Source: Lachnospiraceae bacterium GAM79
GTDB lineage: Bacteria > Bacillota > Clostridia > Lachnospirales > Lachnospiraceae
DNA: 64,000 nucleotides
NCBI GenBank assembly: GCA_003584705.1
Contig: AP018536.1
Span: 3,534,001 to 3,598,000 of the forward strand
Direction: 5' to 3'
The stretch's first letter is position 1, and every line of letters starts with the position of its first letter. Below, piece after piece: positions 9,087 to 17,162 of this stretch. Made by a program: the position numbers and the translations under genes. Below the pieces are notes generated by a model. It searched no databases. It saw only the letters and a list, made by a program, of their open reading frames with translations, and had not been told where the DNA came from.

Positions 9087-10226
9087 TTAAATTTCGTCTA
9101 AAATGCATTGCACTTTCTTTCTAAACGTATCAATACCGAATTCTCTCTCATACACCTCTCTAACTCTTTCTCTCATCTTTGCTTCATACTTAATTATATC
9201 CTTACAATTTTTTTCCTTATCAATATTATATCCTATTTTTTCTCGAAGAACTATTTCCCACGTATCACCATGAATATTATTGATTATCGGAAGTCCTCCT
9301 TCAAAATAGTCAATGCTTTTCATGGTTAACCCTACCACTACGGATTGCTTCATGATGTTCAATCCATAATGGCATTGGTTAAATATTTTTTGCTTTTCAG
9401 AGGCATCGTAAATTTTTCCGTGAAAAATTACCTGTGCACCTGCAAGCTTGCACGTTTCAATCAACTGTTCCCTTTTTTCACCATCCCCAACAATATGTAT
9501 AGTTGTAGCTTTGACATTGGTCACTTCTGAGATTATCCTTGCAATTTCGTCAATATCAATAATATTATTAATTGATCCCAAATAGCAAAAATTAATTCTG
9601 TCGTTAGGTGTATTTAATTCAATTTTGCTTTCTTTTATTTTGCGTGCTAAATAGAGCGTATATACTGTCGAAAAATCAACTGTTGTTGGAAGCTTCTGCT
9701 TATACAAATCGCATTCGGTAACTATGCTATCTGCAACATTTAAATGTTTATCTCTTAATGATTTCCAATATATAAACGGAGGTAAATTTTTGAATTTAGA
9801 TATGGGCATTGTCTCTGGCCACATATCTATTAAATCAAAGATTATTTTTACTTTGGGATGATTTTTTTTATATTTTGCAGCATCCTTTACAAAACTATTA
9901 GGCGGAACTAAAATCCAAAGTAAATCAACTTTTTCCTTACTAATCTGCTCATATATATTTTTTGAAAGAATGACATGTGATTTCACTCTGCTATAAGACA
10001 AATTTTTTTTATAAGGAATAGCATCAACAAATCTATAATCCTCTTTCTTATCTGTTCTTCTGCATTTCTCAAAATGTCTATAGTTAGATGTAAATACCTG
10101 AACTTTCATCCCTTTTTCTTTAAAATAGTCATAAAGTAAATCCACCCTATGCTCATATGTGTCAAAACAATTAATTATACAAACGCTACTAATTTTAATG
10201 ATTATCTCTCCCCTCGGTTCTCTCAA
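9087..10226 (-). CDS. Family 4 glycosyltransferase (GT-B fold)
   Basis: Retaining GT-B transferase of about 370-379 residues. SVCIINCFDTYEHRVDLLYDY opens the N-terminal Rossmann domain; NDRINFCYLGSINN starts the donor domain, and HIVGDGEKREQLIE and IFHGKIYDASEKQKIFNQC are typical GT4 segments. The coordinate given uses the only standard initiation codon in frame, a TTG at 10226 inside the upstream gene with no visible ribosome-binding site. A strong AGGGGAGAG stands just upstream of an in-frame ATT at 10199-10197, so initiation at ATT (or ATC/ATA just before it) is a real possibility. The stop of the upstream gene is at 10195. Confidence 0.85.
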   Translation of the reverse strand: MREPRGEIIIKISSVCIINCFDTYEHRVDLLYDYFKEKGMKVQVFTSNYRHFEKCRRTDKKEDYRFVDAIPYKKNLSYSRVKSHVILSKNIYEQISKEKVDLLWILVPPNSFVKDAAKYKKNHPKVKIIFDLIDMWPETMPISKFKNLPPFIYWKSLRDKHLNVADSIVTECDLYKQKLPTTVDFSTVYTLYLARKIKESKIELNTPNDRINFCYLGSINNIIDIDEIARIISEVTNVKATTIHIVGDGEKREQLIETCKLAGAQVIFHGKIYDASEKQKIFNQCHYGLNIMKQSVVVGLTMKSIDYFEGGLPIINNIHGDTWEIVLREKIGYNIDKEKNCKDIIKYEAKMRERVREVYEREFGIDTFRKKVQCILDEI

Positions 10227-12030
10227 TGCTTTTATCTACCGAAATAATCTGATAACATATGCCTTCATATTCAGACATTGCAAGCGCATAACAATTATTT
10301 CCAAATGCTTTATTAATCAGAGAACTTATTTTACCCGGCACTTTTCCCGCTAAAACAAGTATAGGCCACATAGCTTTAACCATTGCTATATTTCTCCCAT
10401 TTGCTTCTGATATTTTCTTGACCATTTTAGAGGTATTAGTCCATTCCGCATTCTGTGGAATCAAAACCGTTGCATCCTGCTCTATCTCCTTCACTAACAT
10501 TATCTGGCATAAACACTCGCACAAATTCTCAATATATAACATAGATCTTTCATTTTTCACTTTTGGAAATAAAGGTAGCTTTTTTGCAAGCTTAGCCAAT
10601 ATTGGATAGTTACCTTTACTTCCCTTACCATAGATCATTGGCGGTCGAAGTACTATTACTTTAAAAGCATCGTCTGCCAATTCTCTCACTGCCACATCTG
10701 CCTGTAGTTTGCTGTCTCCATAGAAATTAGCCGGTAGCGGAACTGTATGCTCTACTATTACTTTCTTTTCTCCATATGGAGCAGATTCTCCATACACGAT
10801 CATAGATGACATAAAGATAAATTCTTTTACGTTCTCGTTCTTTGCCTTTTTTGCAACTTCTACCGCAAGGTCTGTATTTACCGTATAATATTTTTCCTTT
10901 GTCTCCTCTGATACATTGCCAACATCAGCATGCGCTATTCCTGCCACATGATAAATAATATCATATTGAGAGAAATCATATGTTCTCCATGTATCTCTCA
11001 ACATATCCAATTCTTCTATTTGGAAATTGTTCGGATAATATTTTTGTGCATACTCAATAAAAGCCCGTCCGATGTAGGATCCCGCGCCGGTAATCAACAC
11101 TTTTTTCTTTTGTGTTTTATCAACCTCTACTCTTTTACCAAATCCAATATTTCCAATAATTTCTTCTCGGCTCTTACCTTCTGTATAGTTGCGGTATATT
11201 TTCGACATTGTGCCCGTTCCACCTTCTACAACAGTATCATCATGCCCTACTTTTACTACTGTCCCAAGCAGACATTTTAAGTCAAACATCAATGAACTGT
11301 GATGAACCCCATATCCGTCCAATTCACACTTTTTTTCGATAGAAATAGAATCTCGACCATTAATCTGTGCCCAACCTGTAATACCAGGTTTATATTCATT
11401 AACCCCATACTTATCTCTTTCCGCTGTAAGCACATCCTGATTCCACAATCCGGGTCTCGGACCTACTAAAGACAACGAACCATCCAATACATTAAACAGC
11501 TGAGGAAGTTCATCCAAAGAATGTGCACGTAAAAACTTTCCTACTTTGGTAATATACTGCTCAGGATTTTCCAACATATGAGTGGGGGTATCGTGTGGGG
11601 TGGACATTTTCATACTGCGGAACTTATATACTCTGAAATATTTCTTATTTTGTCCTAATCTTTTTTGTGTAAAAAACACCGGACCCGGATCATCAACCTT
11701 AATAGCAACTGCAATTCCCAGTAAAACCGGGGATAAGGCTACAATACCGCCCAATGATAACACAATATCGAAACATCTCTTTACATATTTGTCATAAACA
11801 GAAGGCGTATACTTTGAATTTCCCACCAATTCCAAATGTCCTCTTACTCCATCTGCATTTTCAAGATCCTCTTCATTTTTAACAAAGATTACCCGCTTAC
11901 CTTCAAACGGATTCTTTTCATCATTTCTGCATTGCTTTTTCTGCATTGTTGATGCAATTTTCACCCCAGCTACAGCCATCCCAGTAAATATTGCCACACC
12001 ATATAATACCTTTTTTGTTGTCTTATTCAT
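10195..12030 (-). CDS. Fusion: bacterial sugar (phosphoglycosyl) transferase plus NAD-dependent epimerase/dehydratase
   Basis: A 611-residue bifunctional protein. After an N-terminal hydrophobic helix (residues 8-25), residues about 79-265 form a monotopic phosphoglycosyl transferase: KRCFDIVLSLGGIVALSP membrane hairpin, KRLGQNKKYFRVYKFRSM, the catalytic Asp-Glu pair in SLDELPQL (173-174) and SLVGPRP. Residues about 309-600 are an extended SDR: TGAGSYIG (314-321) and the YGDSK catalytic pair (Tyr437, Lys441). The first domain puts a sugar-1-phosphate on undecaprenyl phosphate to start the repeat unit. The second may make or modify that first sugar (4-epimerase or 4-reductase). The gene follows the WbpM-type dehydratase by 9 nt. 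Confidence 0.88.
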   Translation of the reverse strand: MNKTTKKVLYGVAIFTGMAVAGVKIASTMQKKQCRNDEKNPFEGKRVIFVKNEEDLENADGVRGHLELVGNSKYTPSVYDKYVKRCFDIVLSLGGIVALSPVLLGIAVAIKVDDPGPVFFTQKRLGQNKKYFRVYKFRSMKMSTPHDTPTHMLENPEQYITKVGKFLRAHSLDELPQLFNVLDGSLSLVGPRPGLWNQDVLTAERDKYGVNEYKPGITGWAQINGRDSISIEKKCELDGYGVHHSSLMFDLKCLLGTVVKVGHDDTVVEGGTGTMSKIYRNYTEGKSREEIIGNIGFGKRVEVDKTQKKKVLITGAGSYIGRAFIEYAQKYYPNNFQIEELDMLRDTWRTYDFSQYDIIYHVAGIAHADVGNVSEETKEKYYTVNTDLAVEVAKKAKNENVKEFIFMSSMIVYGESAPYGEKKVIVEHTVPLPANFYGDSKLQADVAVRELADDAFKVIVLRPPMIYGKGSKGNYPILAKLAKKLPLFPKVKNERSMLYIENLCECLCQIMLVKEIEQDATVLIPQNAEWTNTSKMVKKISEANGRNIAMVKAMWPILVLAGKVPGKISSLINKAFGNNCYALAMSEYEGICYQIISVDKSIERTEGRDNH

Positions 12031-12039
12031 AGTATTCCT

Positions 12040-13902
12040 CTATTTTACAACCTGATATGTCGGTACCATTTCTTTAATGTCTTCCCGAATCTTATCTGAT
12101 TCATCATATGCATCTCTGTAAATCTTATCCAATTGTTTTTTGAAAACATCATCGTCAAAATCAATCGGTTTTCCAATATAAATCATTTTATTAGCAGTCT
12201 TTTTCAGCCCCTCTTCACTCATGAGAAGTTCTTCGTACATCTTCTCTCCAGGGCGTAACCCGGTAAATTTAATTTCAATATCTTCTCCGGGCTTATATCC
12301 AGACAATTTAATCAAGTTCGTTGCAAGATCCACAATTTTTACCGGTTCTCCCATATCCAATACAAAGATTTCTCCCCCATGAGCATAAGCCCCTGCCTGT
12401 AACACCAAAGATACTGCTTCTGGAATGGTCATAAAGTATCGAATAATGTTCGGGTCTGTAACCGTAACCGGGCCGCCTTCTGCAATCTGTTTTTTAAACA
12501 GAGGGATTACGCTTCCGTTACTACCTAATACATTTCCAAAACGAACTGCAACAAAATTAGTCTTCGACTGACGATTCATCATCTGAATGACCATCTCGCA
12601 CATTCTCTTGGATGCTCCCATAACATTCGTAGGATTTACCGCCTTATCCGTAGAAATCAATACAAATTTTTCCGTGCCATACTTGTCCGCCGCCTGTACT
12701 GTACGATAGGTTCCAAACACGTTGTTCTTAATTGCTTCATTAGGGCTAACCTCCATAAGAGGGACATGTTTATGTGCTGCCGCATGATATACAATATTCG
12801 GACGATACTTTTCAAAAATTGAATCTATCCGCTCTTTGTTGCGCACGGATGCAATTAAGACTACTAAATCTAGTTTTGGATACTTACGTATCAATTCCTG
12901 TTGGATATCATAAGCATTGTTTTCATATATATCCACAATGATCAACTGTTGCGGTTGGTGTGCTGCAATTTGTCTACATAATTCGCTTCCAATAGAGCCA
13001 CCTCCACCTGTTACAAGAACAGTTTTATCCTTTACATATCCAAGAACTTCCTCAGTATTAATTTTAATAGGATCTCTTCCCAACAAATCCTCAATTTCTA
13101 CTTCCTTCAGTTTTGCAATGGATACATCTCCATTAATTAATTGATACATTCCCGGTAAAGTACGCATTTTGCATCCGGTTTCCTTACAAATATCTAATAT
13201 TTCTTTTCTAACACGCGTACTGGCAGAAGGGATTGCAAAAATAATTTCATCAATACCATATTCACCTACAGCATCTATAATCTTGTTTCTTCCACCCACA
13301 ATAGGAACTCCACGGAGAAATTTTCCATGGCATCCCGAATTATCATCTATAATACATTTAGCATTTAAATTCAAATATCTGCTTGTTTCAATTTCCTTTA
13401 AAATCGCATTTGCAGCTGCTCCTGCACCTATCAGCATTACATTATTCCGTTCTTTTTTCCCAGAAAATTCTGACCTCTTAGAATTAATCAAACGAAGAAT
13501 GCGATAGCTAAAGCGAATTATGCATGTCATTCCAAATAACAAAAACCAGTACAATACATAATAACTTCTAGGCATTTTTTCATTCAGTAAATGGCATATG
13601 ATTATCTGTCCGACAGAGGCACAAGTAGTAGCAAACACAATATTAAGTAATTCTGTAGCACTCGCATAACGCCACACACTTTTATATAATTTCCATATAG
13701 CAAAAAAAACTAATGTAATAATAATGCTGTATGGTATAATTCGTTCAAATTTTTGCAAATACTCACTTGGAATCCCATTAAAACTAAAGTCAAAACGAAT
13801 ATATAAAGCTGTAAAAGCTGCCACAACAATAGACATAATATCCAGCAATATTAATGCAATAATTCTATTTGCTGGGATTTTTAAAATATCAACATTCTTC
13901 AT
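12040..13902 (-). CDS. WbpM/CapD-type nucleoside-diphosphate sugar 4,6-dehydratase, membrane-bound
   Basis: A 620-residue membrane dehydratase that converts UDP-GlcNAc or a related sugar to the 4-keto-6-deoxy form. Four hydrophobic segments occupy roughly residues 10-140. A first Rossmann domain follows (VMLIGAGAAANAILKEIE), then the catalytic SDR domain with VTGGGGSIGSE, YHAAAHKHVPLME and STDKAVNPTNVMGASKR, in which the usual active-site Tyr is replaced by Met as in WbpM and FlaA1-type enzymes. Length fits the WbpM/PglF class. With the phosphoglycosyl transferase/SDR fusion next to it, the pair could make and load a 6-deoxy-HexNAc such as FucNAc, QuiNAc or a diNAc sugar. Confidence 0.92.
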   Translation of the reverse strand: MKNVDILKIPANRIIALILLDIMSIVVAAFTALYIRFDFSFNGIPSEYLQKFERIIPYSIIITLVFFAIWKLYKSVWRYASATELLNIVFATTCASVGQIIICHLLNEKMPRSYYVLYWFLLFGMTCIIRFSYRILRLINSKRSEFSGKKERNNVMLIGAGAAANAILKEIETSRYLNLNAKCIIDDNSGCHGKFLRGVPIVGGRNKIIDAVGEYGIDEIIFAIPSASTRVRKEILDICKETGCKMRTLPGMYQLINGDVSIAKLKEVEIEDLLGRDPIKINTEEVLGYVKDKTVLVTGGGGSIGSELCRQIAAHQPQQLIIVDIYENNAYDIQQELIRKYPKLDLVVLIASVRNKERIDSIFEKYRPNIVYHAAAHKHVPLMEVSPNEAIKNNVFGTYRTVQAADKYGTEKFVLISTDKAVNPTNVMGASKRMCEMVIQMMNRQSKTNFVAVRFGNVLGSNGSVIPLFKKQIAEGGPVTVTDPNIIRYFMTIPEAVSLVLQAGAYAHGGEIFVLDMGEPVKIVDLATNLIKLSGYKPGEDIEIKFTGLRPGEKMYEELLMSEEGLKKTANKMIYIGKPIDFDDDVFKKQLDKIYRDAYDESDKIREDIKEMVPTYQVVK

Positions 13903-13948
13903 ATCAAAGCCTTTCTCAAATAGTATCTATAAATTATATCATTAATAC

Positions 13949-15547
13949 TTATGATTGACAATTTTCTTTTCTTCTATATTCACTGTTATGAATAATCATT
14001 TGTCGCCAACATATAAACAACAATATTATCGTTATCGAACCGCTTCCCCACGAAAATTCTAATATTCCAAATAATAATGGGACTGCCAACAGGAAAAGGG
14101 CAACTGCATATCTCATTTTTTCCGTATTAATATAGCATTTCACTAAATAAATTATTGATGAAATACACATAATAGCAAAAAGCCCTCCCGCAAAAAGTCC
14201 AAAATCTGTTGCATACTGTAAATAAATGTTATGTGCATGCCCAATCCAGTAGTTAGCAAACATCTGAAATCCTTGATTTTCCCTTGTATGTCCCCAAAAA
14301 TTTAATTCCCTCAAATAATGCATATATATTGTTTTTCTAATTAATGTTGAATTATCTGCTTCTGTATAACTCAATGCGGGTATCTCAATATTTTCGGCCG
14401 CATACGCTCTAAGGGTAAAAAAAGTTCTTCCAAATATCTTTTCTGTAATTTCAGTAGTTCGCCCTAACGCTGTAGTAATTACCTCATCCACATTTACATA
14501 TTTCTCAGAGTTCCATGCATCCCAGGAATGTACTTTTTCTTCACTCCACTCTCCCCAAAACCACACAGGGTGATGGAACACCGGTGGCAAATATCTCGTC
14601 ATTCCGAACGTCACCGGAAACATTATGCAGACACATAATACCAACAATAATCCGTTCCGGATATAATGCCACTTTCTTTTTACTCTCTGATAAAACACCA
14701 GAAATAATACCCCCAGTATAAAGGATACAAGCCATGCTGTCCGGCCAATCGTCATAAACAGGAACGAATACACTGCCCCAGCTCCCAGCCAGTAATATAC
14801 TCTCCAAAACTTATGCTTGTTTTCTTTTGTCACATACAAGATTTTTCCAAATACTGCTGCCAGCACAACAAGATAGAACAATCCGTTCAGGTTCGAATTA
14901 TTATAGATTCCCGTGTATCTCACCTGATCATACGGCCGGAACACACAGCAGAATCCCTGAAACGTTAAAAAAGCGAAGATGACTCCGTTCATGATTCCCT
15001 GATACAAGTCCTCCTGCTCCTCTTCCGTAAAATCGGTAAGATAAAAACAGCCAAACATAATAAAGTAGCAAAGCGGCCATACATAATCACTTCTGGAAAA
15101 AATCATCAGAAGCATCATAACCAGCCACAGTCCGAATATCCCCTTGTTCAGCTTAGGATATTTTTTCTCTATCAGTACACTGATAAATGTATGAATTACT
15201 ACGTAGCCAAATAACAGCACATCCAGTCCAACCATCACACGTGAATTCATGTAATAAGCAAACGGCTGTCCTAAGAACACGAATAAAATCCCTGCGGCAA
15301 GACCGATTACTGTCCAGACTGCATAGGGGATTTTATACTTCAAAAAATCTTCCCGCTTATAATGAGACATGATGATAATCGCCATCAGTACTCCCGCCAT
15401 ATCACGGAAAGTCTCTATCACACCATCCAGGCCTGATCCCGTCTTCGTCCTCTGGTCGATCACACAGAACAGGAAAAAGCAGATAGTATATAATATCCGC
15501 TTCTTTGACCATATGTGAAGCGTCTTTCCCTTTATTGTAAGTTCCAT
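13949..15547 (-). CDS. O-antigen ligase-like membrane protein (Wzy_C family)
   Basis: A 532-residue multi-spanning membrane protein. The long periplasmic-type loop before the last helices ends in YWIGHAHNIYLQYATDFGLFAGGLFA, the hallmark HxHNxxLQ region of the WaaL/Wzy_C family; GRTAWLVSFILGVLFLVFY is another typical helix. In Gram-positives these proteins polymerise repeat units or transfer glycan to a cell-wall acceptor. GAGGATTACGAC precedes the ATG. Its 5' part (after about 14.5 kb) has much higher GC than its 3' part, which matches the AT-rich locus to the left, so the gene spans a composition boundary. Confidence 0.85.
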   Translation of the reverse strand: MELTIKGKTLHIWSKKRILYTICFFLFCVIDQRTKTGSGLDGVIETFRDMAGVLMAIIIMSHYKREDFLKYKIPYAVWTVIGLAAGILFVFLGQPFAYYMNSRVMVGLDVLLFGYVVIHTFISVLIEKKYPKLNKGIFGLWLVMMLLMIFSRSDYVWPLCYFIMFGCFYLTDFTEEEQEDLYQGIMNGVIFAFLTFQGFCCVFRPYDQVRYTGIYNNSNLNGLFYLVVLAAVFGKILYVTKENKHKFWRVYYWLGAGAVYSFLFMTIGRTAWLVSFILGVLFLVFYQRVKRKWHYIRNGLLLVLCVCIMFPVTFGMTRYLPPVFHHPVWFWGEWSEEKVHSWDAWNSEKYVNVDEVITTALGRTTEITEKIFGRTFFTLRAYAAENIEIPALSYTEADNSTLIRKTIYMHYLRELNFWGHTRENQGFQMFANYWIGHAHNIYLQYATDFGLFAGGLFAIMCISSIIYLVKCYINTEKMRYAVALFLLAVPLLFGILEFSWGSGSITIILLFICWRQMIIHNSEYRRKENCQS

Positions 15548-15635
15548 GTCGTAATCCTCAATTCTACTTCTATAACAATTTATCGCATACTCTTTTTTAT
15601 TTTAATCAATTTAGGCTACAAGTACAAGCTTTTAT
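15548..15635. other. AT-rich intergenic gap, no confident element
   Basis: Eighty-eight bases between the ligase gene and the DUF6056-like gene. The stretch is strongly AT-rich compared with its right side. On the minus strand TTGATT is followed about 18 nt later by GATAAA, a weak promoter-like pair that could drive the ligase and the AT-rich locus separately from the genes upstream. The match is too poor to call. Confidence 0.3.
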
Positions 15636-17123
15636 TTATTCCCCTTCCACCACCGTCACGGATTCTTTCCCATAGTACTCCGCACACGCACTGTTCACCC
15701 ATACATAGCCGTCCTCGGGCTGCAGATCCGTGTACATGATAAGTTCCACGTAATTTAACGGGGTAAATACCGGATTCTTTACGGAATCGTCCTTCAGTAC
15801 TTTCAGCCGATCTTCCCAGCCGGCACCGTAGGCCTGTGCCCAGCCGTTTTTCCACATACGGTAAGCCCGGTAGCTGGTGGTACTCTGTACGTTTCCAAAC
15901 AGCACTGCTGCCGCCAGAAGTACTCCTGCCGCGGTGCTATAGTGCAAAAGGTATTTTCCCACCAGTTGATCTGCTTTCTCTGCCTTTGCGGCAATTGCAT
16001 CTCGTTTGGCGATCCAGCCGCACCAGTACAGTACATTGGCGACCATCCACAATACATAGAAATACCAGAGGATAGCTCCCTGTCTGCCGCCACCCATGGT
16101 ACCGTCCACGTAAATTGTGGCCGTTGCCTGAGAGGAATATACACCAAAGGACAGTGCTGTAAACAGTCCGGGGAAACGGAATGCGTAGTTCATATTGCTT
16201 ACCGCTTTCCAGAGGAAGGGAAACACTACCAATAACATCAACAGGACTTTCAGATTCGTCCAGCTGATAATATTCATAAAAGTTCGTTCCAAAGACAGCC
16301 AGATTGCCATAAGTGGAGAGTTCATTGTTTCTCCGCCAAAATTTGCATTCAGTCTGTTGGATGTCAGCGGGGATGTTATGCAGACAAGGACGCTTACGAT
16401 CTCCAGCAGCGTCACGATCCAGGTTCTCCGGAAAGCATCCCTTCTGTAGATCAAAAAGAGGATCTGCAGACAAAGCAGCAGACACATCGTAGAAACACTG
16501 GTAGAAAAATTATTGCCACCCACAAGGACAGCCAGTAAACAGGCCAGAATAGTGAATACGGCTCTTTTCGCTTTACTGATTTTACAGATACCGATTTCCA
16601 GATACAGTACCAGTAGAATCAGAGACAAGCTATATACAAATGTGTAATTCACTGAGCCATTATACCAGTAGAAGCTCTCCTCCGGATTGGTGCAATAGAG
16701 GATCTGAAAAATTGCCATAGGAATACCGATAGGCAGAACGAGCAAACGGTTCTCTTTCTCCTGTCCTCCGATGCACTCTCTGATCAGCAAGAGCTGTGAT
16801 ACTATCACAGAACCGATCATCAGATACGGTGTGATTCGGTAAAAATGCTCTCCAAATGCCGCAGGCTGCAAGGCTGACAGGATCAGAATAGAGAATCTCG
16901 CCTCCCACACATTCTGAGACAGGGTCTCAGAAATTGCATGAAACACGCCGGAAAGTCCTTCTCCCGCCTGCATGGCACGGTACATATATTTCCCGAAGGA
17001 CCAGTCATCCGCAGTAGGGTAATCATATTTTGCCAGCAAGAGCAGCGGCCACAAAATAACCGTCAGCGCCACCAGGCACACAATATTGATCAGTATCAGT
17101 TTTTTCTTTTCCGTCAGTTTCAT
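15636..17123 (-). CDS. DUF6056-like polytopic membrane protein
   Basis: A 495-residue protein with about 10-12 hydrophobic segments. The first ends in LLAKYDYPTADDWSFGKYMYRAM, and an acidic YPTADDW-type motif straight after helix 1, followed by WEARFSILILSAL, is typical of the DUF6056 family. Those proteins look like GT-C glycosyltransferases acting on the outer face of the membrane, where the acidic pair would bind the lipid-linked donor. A soluble C-terminal tail of about 60 residues carries ADLQPEDGYVWVN-like sequence. The gene lies between the lipoprotein and ligase genes, so a role in decorating a wall glycan is plausible. The precise reaction is unknown. Confidence 0.65.
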   Translation of the reverse strand: MKLTEKKKLILINIVCLVALTVILWPLLLLAKYDYPTADDWSFGKYMYRAMQAGEGLSGVFHAISETLSQNVWEARFSILILSALQPAAFGEHFYRITPYLMIGSVIVSQLLLIRECIGGQEKENRLLVLPIGIPMAIFQILYCTNPEESFYWYNGSVNYTFVYSLSLILLVLYLEIGICKISKAKRAVFTILACLLAVLVGGNNFSTSVSTMCLLLCLQILFLIYRRDAFRRTWIVTLLEIVSVLVCITSPLTSNRLNANFGGETMNSPLMAIWLSLERTFMNIISWTNLKVLLMLLVVFPFLWKAVSNMNYAFRFPGLFTALSFGVYSSQATATIYVDGTMGGGRQGAILWYFYVLWMVANVLYWCGWIAKRDAIAAKAEKADQLVGKYLLHYSTAAGVLLAAAVLFGNVQSTTSYRAYRMWKNGWAQAYGAGWEDRLKVLKDDSVKNPVFTPLNYVELIMYTDLQPEDGYVWVNSACAEYYGKESVTVVEGE

Positions 17124-17162
17124 ACGTTTTCTTGTGTCCTTTTCCTCTTAGGTATCCTATCT

